Below, piece by piece: positions 1 through 8,513 of a stretch of 32,460 nt of DNA (positions within the stretch are counted from its first letter, which is position 1; each line of letters begins with the position of its first letter). The DNA is from Flavobacteriaceae bacterium. Its GTDB lineage: Bacteria; Bacteroidota; Bacteroidia; Flavobacteriales; Flavobacteriaceae. Below the pieces are notes generated by a model. It saw nothing but the letters and a program-made list of their open reading frames with translations, had not been told where the DNA came from and did not search any database. Where the stretch lies: positions 1 through 32,460 of the forward strand of contig JAGQYU010000067.1 in the NCBI GenBank assembly GCA_020435885.1, read 5' to 3'. The translations under genes were made by a program, and so were the position numbers.

Positions 1-76
1 AAAAAAAAATTAAAAATCAATATCGATTTTATTTTTTTTTAATAAAAAATATTCACATTTTTGTAACACAAATGTC

Positions 77-121
77 TGAGAGAATTAACCCTTATGCCTC
101 TCTCATGTATTAGAATTAACC
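77..121 (+). repeat. dnaA leader: small hairpin and direct repeat
   Basis: The short leader upstream of dnaA holds 6-bp inverted arms TGAGAG (77-82) and CTCTCA (100-105), and two direct copies of AGAATTAACC (81-90 and 112-121). Both lie between the AT-rich left edge and the chosen dnaA start. I saw no DnaA box and no clear TAnnTTTG promoter here. A role in control of dnaA expression is possible but unproven. Confidence 0.35.
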
Positions 122-144
122 AAACAAAAACTATACCCTACAAA

Positions 145-1572
145 ATGACAAAAACTGCTGCTTCAGTTTGGAATAATTGCCTGTCTTTCATAAAGGACAA
201 TATTAAACCTCAAGCATACAAAACTTGGTTTGAACCAATTAAGCCAATTAAATTAACTGGAGAAGCATTGACCATACAAGTACCTAGTAAATTTTTTTAT
301 GAATGGTTAGAAGAACATTATATTAAATTATTAAGGGTTGCATTGGTTAGAGAGTTAGGTGAAGACGCTAAGTTGATTTATGATGTACGGATGGAAAATG
401 CTTATAGTAGTAAAAATCCTCATACTGTAAAAATACCTAGTGCTAATAGAAAGCCTTTCAATTCTCAAGGGATTACACTTCCGTTGGATATTGATAAGAG
501 AGAACTAAAAAATCCTTTTGTTATTCCGGGAATTCAAAAAGTTAAGATTGAATCGCAGTTAAACCCTAACTATAATTTTGATAGTTTTATTGAAGGAGAT
601 TCCAATAGGTTGGCTCGTTCTGCCAGTATGGCGGTAGCCAATAAACCGGGAGGTACTTCCTTCAACCCATTACTTATTTACGGTGGGGTTGGTTTAGGTA
701 AAACGCATTTGGCACATGCCATAGGTGTTGATATTAAAGATAAATATCCTGAAAAAACAGTGTTGTATATCTCTGCTGAGAAATTTACACAACAATATAT
801 AGATTCGGTTAAAGGAAATACCAGAAACGATTTTGTGCATTTTTATCAGATGATTGATGTGTTGATTATTGATGATGTGCAGTTCTTCTCTGGTAAAGCC
901 GGGACACAAGATGTGTTCTTCCATATATTTAATCATTTACATCAAAATGGTAAGCAGGTAGTTTTAACTTCTGATAAGGCGCCTGTAGATATGCAAGATA
1001 TTGAACAACGCTTATTATCACGTTTTAAATGGGGCTTGTCAGCTGAGTTGTTACAGCCTGATTATGAGACGAGAATCTCTATTTTAGAGCGTAAGTTATT
1101 CAGAGATGGCGTTGAAATGCCAGATGAAATTATCGAATATATTGCTAAAAATATAAAAACCAATGTAAGAGAGCTGGAAGGAGTGCTTATCTCTATGATA
1201 GCTCAAGCATCTTTTAACAGAAAAGAATTTACGTTAGCACTTACCAAACAAATTGTAGATAAATTTGTTAAAAATACCAAGCGAGAAGTTTCTATAGACT
1301 ACATTCAAAAAGTAGTGTCTAAATATTTTGAGATAGATGTAACCATGTTACAATCTAAAACCCGCAAAAGGCATATTGTACAGGCTCGTCAGTTGGCCAT
1401 GTATTTTGCTAAAAGAATGACAAAAGCATCATTGGCTAGCATTGGTTCTCAAATTGGTAATAGAGATCATGCAACCGTGCTACATGCTTGCAAAACAGTT
1501 GATAATCTTACTGAAACTGACAAGCAGTTCAGAAAATACGTTGAAGACATTACCAAAAAGCTGTCTTTCTAA
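145..1572 (+). CDS. dnaA: Chromosomal replication initiator DnaA
   Basis: DnaA is the ATP-dependent initiator that binds DnaA boxes and opens the replication origin. I start it at the ATG at 145, giving 475 residues, because the N-terminus MTKTAASVWNNCL is the usual Flavobacteriia one. An upstream in-frame ATG at 94 would add 17 unrelated residues. Domain I covers about residues 1-85. The AAA+ core has Walker A GGVGLGKT (180-187) and Walker B LIIDDVQFF (240-248). The C-terminal domain IV carries the box-binding signature RDHATVLHA near residue 440. The gene is followed after 11 nt by the phosphatase gene, so the two may be cotranscribed. No origin could be recognised in the 144 bp upstream. 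Confidence 0.97.
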   Translation: MTKTAASVWNNCLSFIKDNIKPQAYKTWFEPIKPIKLTGEALTIQVPSKFFYEWLEEHYIKLLRVALVRELGEDAKLIYDVRMENAYSSKNPHTVKIPSANRKPFNSQGITLPLDIDKRELKNPFVIPGIQKVKIESQLNPNYNFDSFIEGDSNRLARSASMAVANKPGGTSFNPLLIYGGVGLGKTHLAHAIGVDIKDKYPEKTVLYISAEKFTQQYIDSVKGNTRNDFVHFYQMIDVLIIDDVQFFSGKAGTQDVFFHIFNHLHQNGKQVVLTSDKAPVDMQDIEQRLLSRFKWGLSAELLQPDYETRISILERKLFRDGVEMPDEIIEYIAKNIKTNVRELEGVLISMIAQASFNRKEFTLALTKQIVDKFVKNTKREVSIDYIQKVVSKYFEIDVTMLQSKTRKRHIVQARQLAMYFAKRMTKASLASIGSQIGNRDHATVLHACKTVDNLTETDKQFRKYVEDITKKLSF

Positions 1573-1583
1573 TCCCTTTTATT

Positions 1584-2042
1584 ATGGTTCGTGTATTAAT
1601 GGTATGCTTAGGAAATATCTGCCGCTCGCCATTAGCCGAAGGTATTTTGCAGTCTAAAATTAATCCTGATAGAGTTTTTGTAGATTCAGCGGGTACATCC
1701 AATTATCATATTGGTGATACTCCTGATAGGCGCTCCGTATCCATAGCTCAGAAAAATCGAATCGACATAACATATCAAAGAGGAAGGCAATTTAAAGTTG
1801 AAGATTTTGATACTTTCGATCACATTTATGTAATGGATAATTCTAACAGACGTGATGTGTTGAGTTTAGCAAGAGATGATAATGACAGGGCTAAAGTTAA
1901 GATGATATTGAATGAGGTCTTCCCAAATGAAAATGTAGATGTGCCAGATCCATATTATGGAGGAGATTATGGTTTTGAGAATGTGTTCAAATTGTTGGAT
2001 GAGGCCTGCTCTGTAATAGCCGAAAAACTCCAATATGAATAA
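1584..2042 (+). CDS. Low-molecular-weight protein-tyrosine phosphatase
   Basis: This 152-residue cytoplasmic enzyme hydrolyses phosphotyrosine through a cysteinyl-phosphate intermediate. The N-terminal P-loop CLGNICRS fits C-x5-R-S, with Cys8 as nucleophile and Arg14 binding phosphate. The motif DPYYGG near residue 120 supplies the general acid Asp. The length is normal for the LMW-PTP/arsenate-reductase-like fold. Its reading frame overlaps the next gene by 8 nt, implying translational coupling. The order dnaA, phosphatase, methyltransferase is one I associate with flavobacterial chromosomes. The physiological substrate cannot be read from sequence. Confidence 0.93.
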   Translation: MVRVLMVCLGNICRSPLAEGILQSKINPDRVFVDSAGTSNYHIGDTPDRRSVSIAQKNRIDITYQRGRQFKVEDFDTFDHIYVMDNSNRRDVLSLARDDNDRAKVKMILNEVFPNENVDVPDPYYGGDYGFENVFKLLDEACSVIAEKLQYE

Positions 2043-2748
2043 ATTAGGCAATTTATATTTAATTCCTACTACACTTTCCGAAACCGAACCTTTGGAAGTG
2101 TTGCCTATTTCTGTTAAAAAGATTGTTGAACAGGTTAATAGTTATATTGTTGAGAATGAAAAATCGGCACGTAGGTTTATTAAAAAGATATCGCCAAAAA
2201 AATCACAACCTTCACTAAAAATATATTTACTGGATAAGTTTACAAGTGAATCTGAAACCATACATTACTTAGATGCTTGTTTAAAAGGTGAGCATATAGG
2301 TTTATTGTCCGAGGCAGGCGTACCAGCCATTGCTGATCCAGGAGCTACTATGGTTAAATTGGCGCATCAAAAGGGAATAAGAGTAGTGCCGTTAGTAGGC
2401 CCTTCATCCATAATTATGGCGATGATGGCTTCCGGATTGAACGGGCAAAATTTTGCTTTTAATGGTTATCTACCGATTGAAAAAGCAGATCGCAAACGCA
2501 GTATCCAAAAACTGGAAAAATTGTCGTTTGAAAAGGATCAATCACAGTTGTTTATTGAGACTCCTTATAGAAATGATAAGATGCTAGCTGACCTTTTGCA
2601 ATATCTGTTTCCAGACACATTGTTGTGTGTAGCGGTGGACATTACATCTCCGACTGAATTTATCAAAACATATTCGGTTAAAGAATGGAAGCAACAGCAA
2701 ATAGATTTGCATAAACGGCCTGCAATCTTCATTATTCATAAAAAATAA
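2035..2748 (+). CDS. SAM-dependent methyltransferase, RsmI-like (tetrapyrrole methylase fold)
   Basis: This is a 237-residue member of the tetrapyrrole-methylase superfamily, close to RsmI, which 2'-O-methylates C1402 of 16S rRNA. Diagnostic segments are GLLSEAGVPAIADPGA (residues 85-100) and the SAM-binding VPLVGPSS. The N-terminus NLYLIPTTLSE resembles the RsmI start GTLYLVPTPIG but is divergent, and the protein is shorter than classical RsmI (about 280 residues). Bacteroidota often carry such a paralogue beside a true RsmI, so the RNA substrate is uncertain. It overlaps the phosphatase gene by 8 nt and is followed at once by a terminator hairpin. Confidence 0.85.
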   Translation: MNKLGNLYLIPTTLSETEPLEVLPISVKKIVEQVNSYIVENEKSARRFIKKISPKKSQPSLKIYLLDKFTSESETIHYLDACLKGEHIGLLSEAGVPAIADPGATMVKLAHQKGIRVVPLVGPSSIIMAMMASGLNGQNFAFNGYLPIEKADRKRSIQKLEKLSFEKDQSQLFIETPYRNDKMLADLLQYLFPDTLLCVAVDITSPTEFIKTYSVKEWKQQQIDLHKRPAIFIIHKK

Positions 2749-2781
2749 AAAAGCCTTCAATTTTTACTGAAAGCTTTTTTT
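2747..2781 (+). terminator. Rho-independent terminator between convergent genes
   Basis: An AT-rich hairpin pairs AAAAAAGC-C-TTCA with TGAA-A-GCTTTTTT and is followed by T-rich sequence on both strands. It starts at the methyltransferase stop codon and lies before the end of the convergent lysozyme-like gene, so it can serve both. Confidence 0.7.
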
Positions 2782-2808
2782 ATGTAATATTCAAATAAGT
2801 ATTACTAT

Positions 2809-3438
2809 TTAAATTTTAGGCTTTTTTTGTGGTTCTACAAAGGAAGTGTCATAGCCTGCAAATTTTCTTAAATAATGCTCAATATTAGTGCCGTAAGCAT
2901 CAGAAAAGCCTTCTTCGCCATTACTTCGTAAGTATTTTTTTACACTTCCGGCGCCAGCCAAATGTGCAGCTGCTAAAATACCGGATTCTGTTATTCTGAT
3001 TCCATTTATTTTTTTACCAACGCTTCTTTTAATGTCTCTTTTTAAGATCCATTTGTTCAATGAACAAAGTGCTAAAAAGGCGTCTTCTTGCATTTGGGCA
3101 TCTTTTAAAAACTCAGCAGAATCATAAATGTGGAATCTGCGTAAGGTAGATTTTCCAAATTGATATTTTCCTAAATAACCAAGGTCATTTATTTTACTAT
3201 ACATACCTTGTGATTCTCTAAAGCCCAACGCTTCTTTAAAACCGACATAAGACTTTCCTGTAAAAGGAAAATTAATGGCAGTGTAAGGTTCCATTTCTTC
3301 TTCTTGTAAAACGTTAGCAAAATAATCGCCTTGAGGTACATTATAGATTGCCTCTGTTTTATTCCATGAAGAAAAACTTGTGGTTACAAAGTGTAAAAGA
3401 AGTATTACACCTGCAAATTTTAGGAGTTTCTTTTTCAT
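2809..3438 (-). CDS. Secreted lysozyme-fold / lytic-transglycosylase-like protein
   Basis: I start this 209-residue protein at the internal ATG giving MKKKLLKFAGVILLLHF, a clear signal peptide. An upstream in-frame ATG would put 11 residues before it. The mature part has a lysozyme-like pattern: GFRESQGMY, with a Glu in the position of the catalytic acid of SLT-type transglycosylases, then LGKYQFGKSTLRRF, and AAHLAGAGSVKKYL, which resembles the conserved A-x-x-x-G-x-G segment. The role is therefore probably peptidoglycan cleavage in the periplasm, but I cannot assign a named subfamily. It has its own promoter box and is transcribed separately from the DUF2279 gene 119 bp upstream. Confidence 0.7.
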   Translation of the reverse strand: MKKKLLKFAGVILLLHFVTTSFSSWNKTEAIYNVPQGDYFANVLQEEEMEPYTAINFPFTGKSYVGFKEALGFRESQGMYSKINDLGYLGKYQFGKSTLRRFHIYDSAEFLKDAQMQEDAFLALCSLNKWILKRDIKRSVGKKINGIRITESGILAAAHLAGAGSVKKYLRSNGEEGFSDAYGTNIEHYLRKFAGYDTSFVEPQKKPKI

Positions 3439-3488
3439 ATAGTTTACTTTAAAAAGGTGCATATAACACACATCTTAAATTCAGCGTG

Positions 3489-3496
3489 CAAATGTA
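3489..3496 (-). promoter_or_regulatory. Promoter -7 box TACATTTG
   Basis: On the minus strand TACATTTG matches the Bacteroidota consensus TAnnTTTG exactly. It lies about 50 bp upstream of the lysozyme-like gene start. No convincing -33 TTTG was found. Confidence 0.5.
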
Positions 3497-3557
3497 CGGT
3501 AAAAAAATGAGCTAACCATGCTTTTAGCAAAAAATTAACAATCTGCTTATCAGCTGA

Positions 3558-4469
3558 TTAAAAATATAATAGGTAGAATTTAGGTTGATTTTTACTATTA
3601 AATTCGATAGTTGGGGCGGGTATTTTAATAAAATTTATCGTAGAAAAAACAGTTTTAAGGAATTTAGATTGTGTTTTTACTTTTGACAGGTCTACATCAA
3701 AACTGAGGTAAAATTGTCGTTGTCTTTGAAATGTATAATCACTTTCCAATTGGTCACTTTTGGTTCCGTAAAGCATACCATCAGCACTATAACCCACAGC
3801 TATATTTAACCATTTTGGGAAAGAACTGCCTTTTGAAAAAGACCAAATATTTGCTGAAAGCCAGTAGGTTTGCCCATTATAATCTTTCAACGATTGTTCT
3901 ATAAAATTCTCGCCTAATGTCTCTGGGCGTATATCTGCATACTTAGTTGTATGGAATGAATATTTTAGTAAAATACGCTGCTCATCCCAAAGTAATTCTT
4001 GCCCTACTAATAAACCTGTACCTGTAGCATTTGCTACCATGTCTCCGGTTGAAAACCCCCATTCTTCTGAAAAGCCATCCAGTACTTCAACGGTAGTTAA
4101 AAAAGCGAAGCCCAATGTTGCTCCATATAGTAATTGATTCTTTTTACTCTCTCCTGCCCATTTCAATAGGTTCATACCAGTTTTACCTACATAATATGAA
4201 CTCATAATATGCCCCATTTTATCCATTTGAAGCCATTCATTATTATCATTAATTGCATGAAAGCTGGAACGCGGATGATTTGCATACCATAACTGATTGA
4301 GGCCAATCAAGGCAGTTGAAGCTGCAGCTGCTTCGGTAATGTAAATAGTGTTGCGCCTTTTGGTGTTTAGCGTATCTGAATTTTGCCAAAAACTGATAGA
4401 ATTTTGAGATGTAATAGTATGAGTCGTAATATAAAATATTAGAAAGAATGTAAATCTAACATGCTTCAT
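3558..4469 (-). CDS. DUF2279 family exported protein
   Basis: This 303-residue protein starts with a hydrophobic signal sequence ending near TSQ (about residue 21). It has the DUF2279/YfiM-like core: DKMGHIMSSYYVGKTGMNLL, then EVLDGFSEEWGFSTGDMVANATGTGLL. The core has several short hydrophobic segments, and the C-terminal part looks beta-rich. The family has no established reaction. The gene begins 1 nt after the mltG stop codon, so it belongs to the dapF-GNAT-mltG-DUF2279 operon, which suggests a cell-envelope role. That link is context only. Confidence 0.72.
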   Translation of the reverse strand: MKHVRFTFFLIFYITTHTITSQNSISFWQNSDTLNTKRRNTIYITEAAAASTALIGLNQLWYANHPRSSFHAINDNNEWLQMDKMGHIMSSYYVGKTGMNLLKWAGESKKNQLLYGATLGFAFLTTVEVLDGFSEEWGFSTGDMVANATGTGLLVGQELLWDEQRILLKYSFHTTKYADIRPETLGENFIEQSLKDYNGQTYWLSANIWSFSKGSSFPKWLNIAVGYSADGMLYGTKSDQLESDYTFQRQRQFYLSFDVDLSKVKTQSKFLKTVFSTINFIKIPAPTIEFNSKNQPKFYLLYF

Positions 4470-4470
4470 A

Positions 4471-5505
4471 TTAGCGATTTATACCTTGTTTAGCTACCCA
4501 TTTTCTGTATTTATCGGCATTTACATTATGCTGGGCCAAAGTTCTGGCAAATTCATGTTTCCCTAAATCGCTAACACTGGCACACATATAGTAATAATCA
4601 TGTTTTGAAGGATTTAGTACAGCATCAATGGTGAAAATATCCGGCATGGCGATAAGCGCAGGAGGTAAACCTATATTTTTGTAAGTATTATATGGTGAAT
4701 CTATTAATAGATCGTTATTCAAAACACGTTTTACTTCATAGTCTTGCCCATACTTTTGTTTTAATGCAAAAATGATGGTAGGATCGGCCTGTAAAGGCCA
4801 TTTATCACGTAATCTGTTTAAGTAAAGCCCTGCAACTACAGGCCTTTCAGAAGATAATGCTGTTTCTTTTTGAACGATGGAAGCTAAGGTCATTACTTCA
4901 CTTTTAGTAAGATTTAGTGCTTTGGCTTTGGCTATTCGCTGTTCATTCCAAAAGGTTTTATACTCTTTTAGCATCCTGTCCCTAAACTTTTCGGCAGAGG
5001 TATTCCAGTACAATTCGTATGTATTTGGTATAAAGATTTGTAAAGCACTTTGCTTTGACAGATTATTTTCACTTAAAAAAGCAGGATCGAGTATAGTATT
5101 TAATATGGTGAGGGAATCTGCTTCTAGTTGAGTTGCAATTCTACCTGATAACTTCTCCAATGTATCCTGATTATTGAAAGTAAGCATAACGGGAGTTTGT
5201 TTTCCACTTCGCAAAAGATCAATAAGATCATTATTGTTCATCCCTTCTTTAACGATATACCTTCCGGGTTTTATAACATTAGGGTAGTTTTTTTTCTGAG
5301 CCACCCATTCAAAACTGCTCATGTTATCTAGGTAAGGCTCAATGGCTTCCTTTACTTCAGAAAAATCTGCATTAGTAGGAATATAAACTGCAGCTTCTTC
5401 AGTTACGTTTGGAGCATATATTTTTACATAAAATTTATATCCGATAAGGCCTCCGATTATCAGGGTGATAGCAATTATTGAAAGAATGATTTTCTTTAGA
5501 TTCAT
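4471..5505 (-). CDS. mltG: Endolytic murein transglycosylase MltG
   Basis: MltG cleaves nascent glycan strands in the periplasm and limits glycan chain length. The 344-residue protein has one N-terminal membrane anchor (residues 5-25), a LysM-like segment (about 35-85), and the YceG catalytic domain with TLASIVQKET, where Glu215 is the expected catalytic acid. RPVVAGLYLNRL and PLQADPTI are further family signatures. The start codon overlaps the GNAT stop (ATGA-type, 4 nt). The gene lies downstream of dapF, so a peptidoglycan precursor enzyme and a glycan-strand enzyme share one transcript. Confidence 0.94.
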   Translation of the reverse strand: MNLKKIILSIIAITLIIGGLIGYKFYVKIYAPNVTEEAAVYIPTNADFSEVKEAIEPYLDNMSSFEWVAQKKNYPNVIKPGRYIVKEGMNNNDLIDLLRSGKQTPVMLTFNNQDTLEKLSGRIATQLEADSLTILNTILDPAFLSENNLSKQSALQIFIPNTYELYWNTSAEKFRDRMLKEYKTFWNEQRIAKAKALNLTKSEVMTLASIVQKETALSSERPVVAGLYLNRLRDKWPLQADPTIIFALKQKYGQDYEVKRVLNNDLLIDSPYNTYKNIGLPPALIAMPDIFTIDAVLNPSKHDYYYMCASVSDLGKHEFARTLAQHNVNADKYRKWVAKQGINR

Positions 5506-6026
5506 TTTTTGATCAATTGGAATAGTATTTCATCTTTATATACACCGTTGGTATATATCCATTCTTTTTTAACGCCAACTTCTGCAAAATGGTATTTTTT
5601 AAAGAGCTGTAAACTTTTATGATTATCAGTAGTTATGTTTGCAAACAACTGGTGCAGGTCTAACTGATTGAAACTATAATTAATAAGGAGTTTTAGGGCT
5701 TCGGAAGCATATCCTTTACCTTGTTCACTTTCAATTAGTAGGATGCCTATTCCTGCTCTTTTGTGTTGGGGGTTAAAATCAAAAAGATCAATAATGCCTA
5801 CTGCTTTATTACTTTTTATTTCAGTTATTACTAGGCGTAGTTGTTTGGCTTCGTAAATATCTAAATGTGCATTGGCAAGGTATTGAGTCAGTAAATGCCT
5901 GCTATACGGGGTTTGCGTACTGCTGACTTCCCAAAAAGTACTATCATTTTCTATGGTGTACAATAGTTCAATATCTTCAGGTTCTAATGCCCTTAAGTAA
6001 ATATTGGTGCCTTGTAGTGCTTGCAT
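5502..6026 (-). CDS. GNAT-family N-acetyltransferase
   Basis: A 174-residue single-domain GNAT protein of the RimJ/RimL-SpeG type. It has an N-terminal IYLRALEPEDIELLYTIEN strand-helix, an acetyl-CoA loop around GIGILLIESEQGKGYASEAL (Q/R-x-x-G-x-A pattern), and the C-terminal NITTDNHKSLQLFKKYHF, typical of the RimJ-like subgroup. The substrate is unknown. It abuts dapF (1-nt overlap) and overlaps mltG by 4 nt, so it is translated as part of that operon. An amine or an envelope precursor is conceivable as substrate, but nothing in the sequence decides this. Confidence 0.85.
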   Translation of the reverse strand: MQALQGTNIYLRALEPEDIELLYTIENDSTFWEVSSTQTPYSRHLLTQYLANAHLDIYEAKQLRLVITEIKSNKAVGIIDLFDFNPQHKRAGIGILLIESEQGKGYASEALKLLINYSFNQLDLHQLFANITTDNHKSLQLFKKYHFAEVGVKKEWIYTNGVYKDEILFQLIKK

Positions 6027-6805
6027 CAGATTTCTATTTGTCCTTTAAACACTAATGTGGCTTCGCCTTTTAGGTAGATATTTTTATAACCTTCACCATC
6101 AGTTTCAAAAGAAACTTCCAATGTGCCACCTTGAGTTTCTAAACGGATAGTAGTGTCTTTTGTCTTATTGGATTTGTGAGATGCCAGTGCTACAGCCGTA
6201 ACTCCTGTACCACAACTCAAGGTTTCATCTTCCACGCCACGTTCATAGGTGCGTACTTTAAAGGTATTTCCATTTTGTTGTTCTACAAAATTCACATTAC
6301 TGCCTTCTTCAAAATAAGGAGCTCCGTAACGGATATTTTTACCAACACCATAAACATCAGTTTTAGTAATGTTATCTACGTATGTGATATGATGAGGTGA
6401 TCCGGTATTTAAAAAAAGATGGTTGTCAAATGTTTCAACGGAAGTTACATCGCTCATTTTAAGACTTACCACGGCATCTTTGATAGATGCTTCGTGTAAA
6501 CCGTCAAAAGCATCAAAAACAGTCTTATTTTCAATAATTCCTAACTGTTCGGCAAAAGCGACTGTGCACCTACCACCGTTACCACACATACTGCCCACTT
6601 TTCCGTCGGCATTGTGGTATATCATAGTAAAATCATGTAAATCTGACAGTTCTAACAGTATCAAACCATCGGCACCTATGCCAAATTTTCTGTCGCATAA
6701 ACGCTCAATGAGTTTGGTATCGTTTTTGGGAAATATTTGCTGACGGTTATCAATCATGATAAAGTCATTTCCCGTACCTTGATATTTATAAAACTGTAGT
6801 AACAT
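6026..6805 (-). CDS. dapF: Diaminopimelate epimerase DapF
   Basis: DapF converts LL- to meso-diaminopimelate for peptidoglycan and lysine synthesis in the cytoplasm. The 259-residue protein has the two catalytic thiols in their motifs: MCGNGGRC (Cys74) and LSCGTGVTAVA (Cys198). The N-terminus YKYQGTGNDFIMID is typical. It is the first gene of a four-gene minus-strand operon. A perfect TAnnTTTG box ends only 7 bp upstream of its ATG, so the transcript may be nearly leaderless. Confidence 0.97.
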   Translation of the reverse strand: MLLQFYKYQGTGNDFIMIDNRQQIFPKNDTKLIERLCDRKFGIGADGLILLELSDLHDFTMIYHNADGKVGSMCGNGGRCTVAFAEQLGIIENKTVFDAFDGLHEASIKDAVVSLKMSDVTSVETFDNHLFLNTGSPHHITYVDNITKTDVYGVGKNIRYGAPYFEEGSNVNFVEQQNGNTFKVRTYERGVEDETLSCGTGVTAVALASHKSNKTKDTTIRLETQGGTLEVSFETDGEGYKNIYLKGEATLVFKGQIEI

Positions 6806-6812
6806 AATAGGG

Positions 6813-6820
6813 CAAATGTA
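6813..6820 (-). promoter_or_regulatory. Promoter -7 box TACATTTG of the dapF operon
   Basis: This perfect TAnnTTTG match on the minus strand ends 7 bp before the dapF ATG. If used, transcription would start at or next to the start codon. Confidence 0.5.
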
Positions 6821-6888
6821 AACATTTTTTTAGGTAAGGTGCGTTGTTAAAGTATAGTTAAAGTAAAAAAACTTTACCAATAAACAGG

Positions 6889-6896
6889 TAATTTTG
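6889..6896 (+). promoter_or_regulatory. Promoter -7 box TAATTTTG of htrA
   Basis: This perfect TAnnTTTG match lies 53 bp upstream of the protease ATG. A direct repeat of GTTAAAGTA-like sequence lies just upstream (about 6847-6865) and could be a regulator site. No extracytoplasmic-stress sigma site was recognised. Confidence 0.45.
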
Positions 6897-6949
6897 ATTG
6901 TTGAATTTAATTAAAAAACAGATTAATCAATAAAATTTAAAGAGTAAAG

Positions 6950-8392
6950 ATGATGAAAAAAATAGCAAGTTTATTGTTAGCATCTGTTCTTGGAGGTGCA
7001 TTGGCTCTGGGAGGCTATGTATATCTTCAAGGCGAACAAACATCAGCAGTTACCTCTAAAAAAGCTGATGATTTTGGTGTAGTGCAAACTAGTACTATTG
7101 CCTCAAAAGCTGCTTATGCTGCTGAGAATACTGATTTTACAAATGCTGCTGAGCAGACGGTTAATGCGGTTGTCCACGTTAAGAATGTGGCTGTTTCTAA
7201 TCCTAATCCGTTGTATGAGTTCTTTTATGGAAATGGCGGAAGTGGTGGCAGGGCTGTAATAGGAACCGGATCTGGAGTGATCATTTCACCAGATGGATAT
7301 ATCGTTACAAATAACCATGTGATACGTGGTGCCAAAGAGTTGGAGATAATACTAAATAACAAGCATACTTATAAAGCAGAAGTAGTTGGAACACATGAAA
7401 GTTCTGATATAGCATTGTTGAAAGTTGAGGCCTCAAATCTTCCTTATATCACATTTGCAGATTCTGATAATGTACGTGTTGGCGAGTGGGTGCTTGCGGT
7501 GGGTAATCCTTTTAATTTAACTTCTACGGTTACAGCAGGTATAGTAAGTGCCAAGGCTCGTGAAATTAACATAGCTAGTGATAGAGCTATGATAGAATCA
7601 TTCATTCAGACTGATGCGGCTGTAAATCCGGGGAACAGTGGTGGTGCTTTGGTGAATGTAAGAGGTGAATTGGTGGGTATTAATACAGCAATCAGTTCAC
7701 AAACAGGTTCTTATGTGGGTTATTCCTTTGCGGTTCCTTCTAATATTGCTAAAAAAGTAGTAGAAGATATTATGGAGTTTGGCGATGTACAAACGGCCTA
7801 TTTAGGTATTGTTCCGGCTGAGTTGAACAGTGAAATTGCTAAAGAATTTGATGTAGATATTACTGAGGGTGTGCTAATTGCTGAAGTTACGGAAGAAGGA
7901 GGTGCAAAACCTGCAGGTGTTAGAAAGAATGACATCATCACACAAATGGATAATGTAAAAATTAGAAAGTTCTCTGACCTTCAAGGTTTTTTAAGTACCA
8001 AACGCCCAGGAGATGTTGTAAAAGTAAAAGTATTGAGAGGAAATTCTTCTAAAGAGTTTGATGTTAAGTTGAGTAACCAATTCGGTAAAGAATCAGTTGG
8101 GAAATTAGATTTTAGTAAAAAATATATTGGTGATTTAGAGAAAATTTCTAGTAAGAACGCTGAAAGGTATAGAATTAACTATGGAGTGGAGATTTCAGTA
8201 CTTAGAAATAATTTATTGATTGCTAACAATGTCAAAAAAGGTGATATAGTGTTAAAAATTGATAATGAAAAAGTATATAATACAGAAGATGTAGAAAATA
8301 TTTTAAGGAACAACAAAGGGAAGCGAGTAATGCTACAAATCCTTAATCAAGAAGGTTATGTAGATTATCAACCTTTGGTTGTGTTGAATTAA
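6950..8392 (+). CDS. HtrA/DegP-family periplasmic serine protease
   Basis: This 480-residue protein degrades or refolds damaged envelope proteins. It has an N-terminal signal or anchor segment (residues 3-27), then a trypsin-like domain with the full triad: His123 (TNNHVI), Asp153 (SSDIALL) and Ser230 (NPGNSGGALV). Two PDZ domains follow (about 275-370 and 390-480). PDZ1 has YLGIVPAELN and PDZ2 is more divergent. The architecture is DegP/DegQ-like. A second ATG directly after the first is an equally possible start. It has its own promoter and a strong terminator, so it is monocistronic. Confidence 0.95.
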   Translation: MMKKIASLLLASVLGGALALGGYVYLQGEQTSAVTSKKADDFGVVQTSTIASKAAYAAENTDFTNAAEQTVNAVVHVKNVAVSNPNPLYEFFYGNGGSGGRAVIGTGSGVIISPDGYIVTNNHVIRGAKELEIILNNKHTYKAEVVGTHESSDIALLKVEASNLPYITFADSDNVRVGEWVLAVGNPFNLTSTVTAGIVSAKAREINIASDRAMIESFIQTDAAVNPGNSGGALVNVRGELVGINTAISSQTGSYVGYSFAVPSNIAKKVVEDIMEFGDVQTAYLGIVPAELNSEIAKEFDVDITEGVLIAEVTEEGGAKPAGVRKNDIITQMDNVKIRKFSDLQGFLSTKRPGDVVKVKVLRGNSSKEFDVKLSNQFGKESVGKLDFSKKYIGDLEKISSKNAERYRINYGVEISVLRNNLLIANNVKKGDIVLKIDNEKVYNTEDVENILRNNKGKRVMLQILNQEGYVDYQPLVVLN

Positions 8393-8412
8393 TACGTTTA
8401 ACAATCAATCCT

Positions 8413-8443
8413 AAAATCCTCCGAAATTTCGGAGGATTTTTTT
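8413..8443 (+). terminator. Strong Rho-independent terminator after htrA
   Basis: A perfect 28-nt palindrome (8413-8440; core ATCCTCCGAAATTTCGGAGG) runs directly into a T tract. It sits about 20 bp after the protease stop codon. Confidence 0.92.
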
Positions 8444-8453
8444 ATAGAAAAAG

Positions 8454-8484
8454 TTTTACGAAAACGATTGAAATGGTACTTTTG
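8454..8484 (+). promoter_or_regulatory. Promoter of the GAPDH gene
   Basis: The -7 box TACTTTTG (8477-8484) is a perfect TAnnTTTG match. TTTT at 8454-8457 sits 19 bp upstream, in the -33 position. The expected leader is about 23 nt. Confidence 0.6.
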
Positions 8485-8513
8485 CAAAAAACTAACTAAT
8501 TTAAAAATTCAAA

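Noticed and set aside
1..144. Replication origin beside dnaA.
   Set aside because: No recognisable DnaA box cluster was found. The stretch is merely AT-rich and too short.
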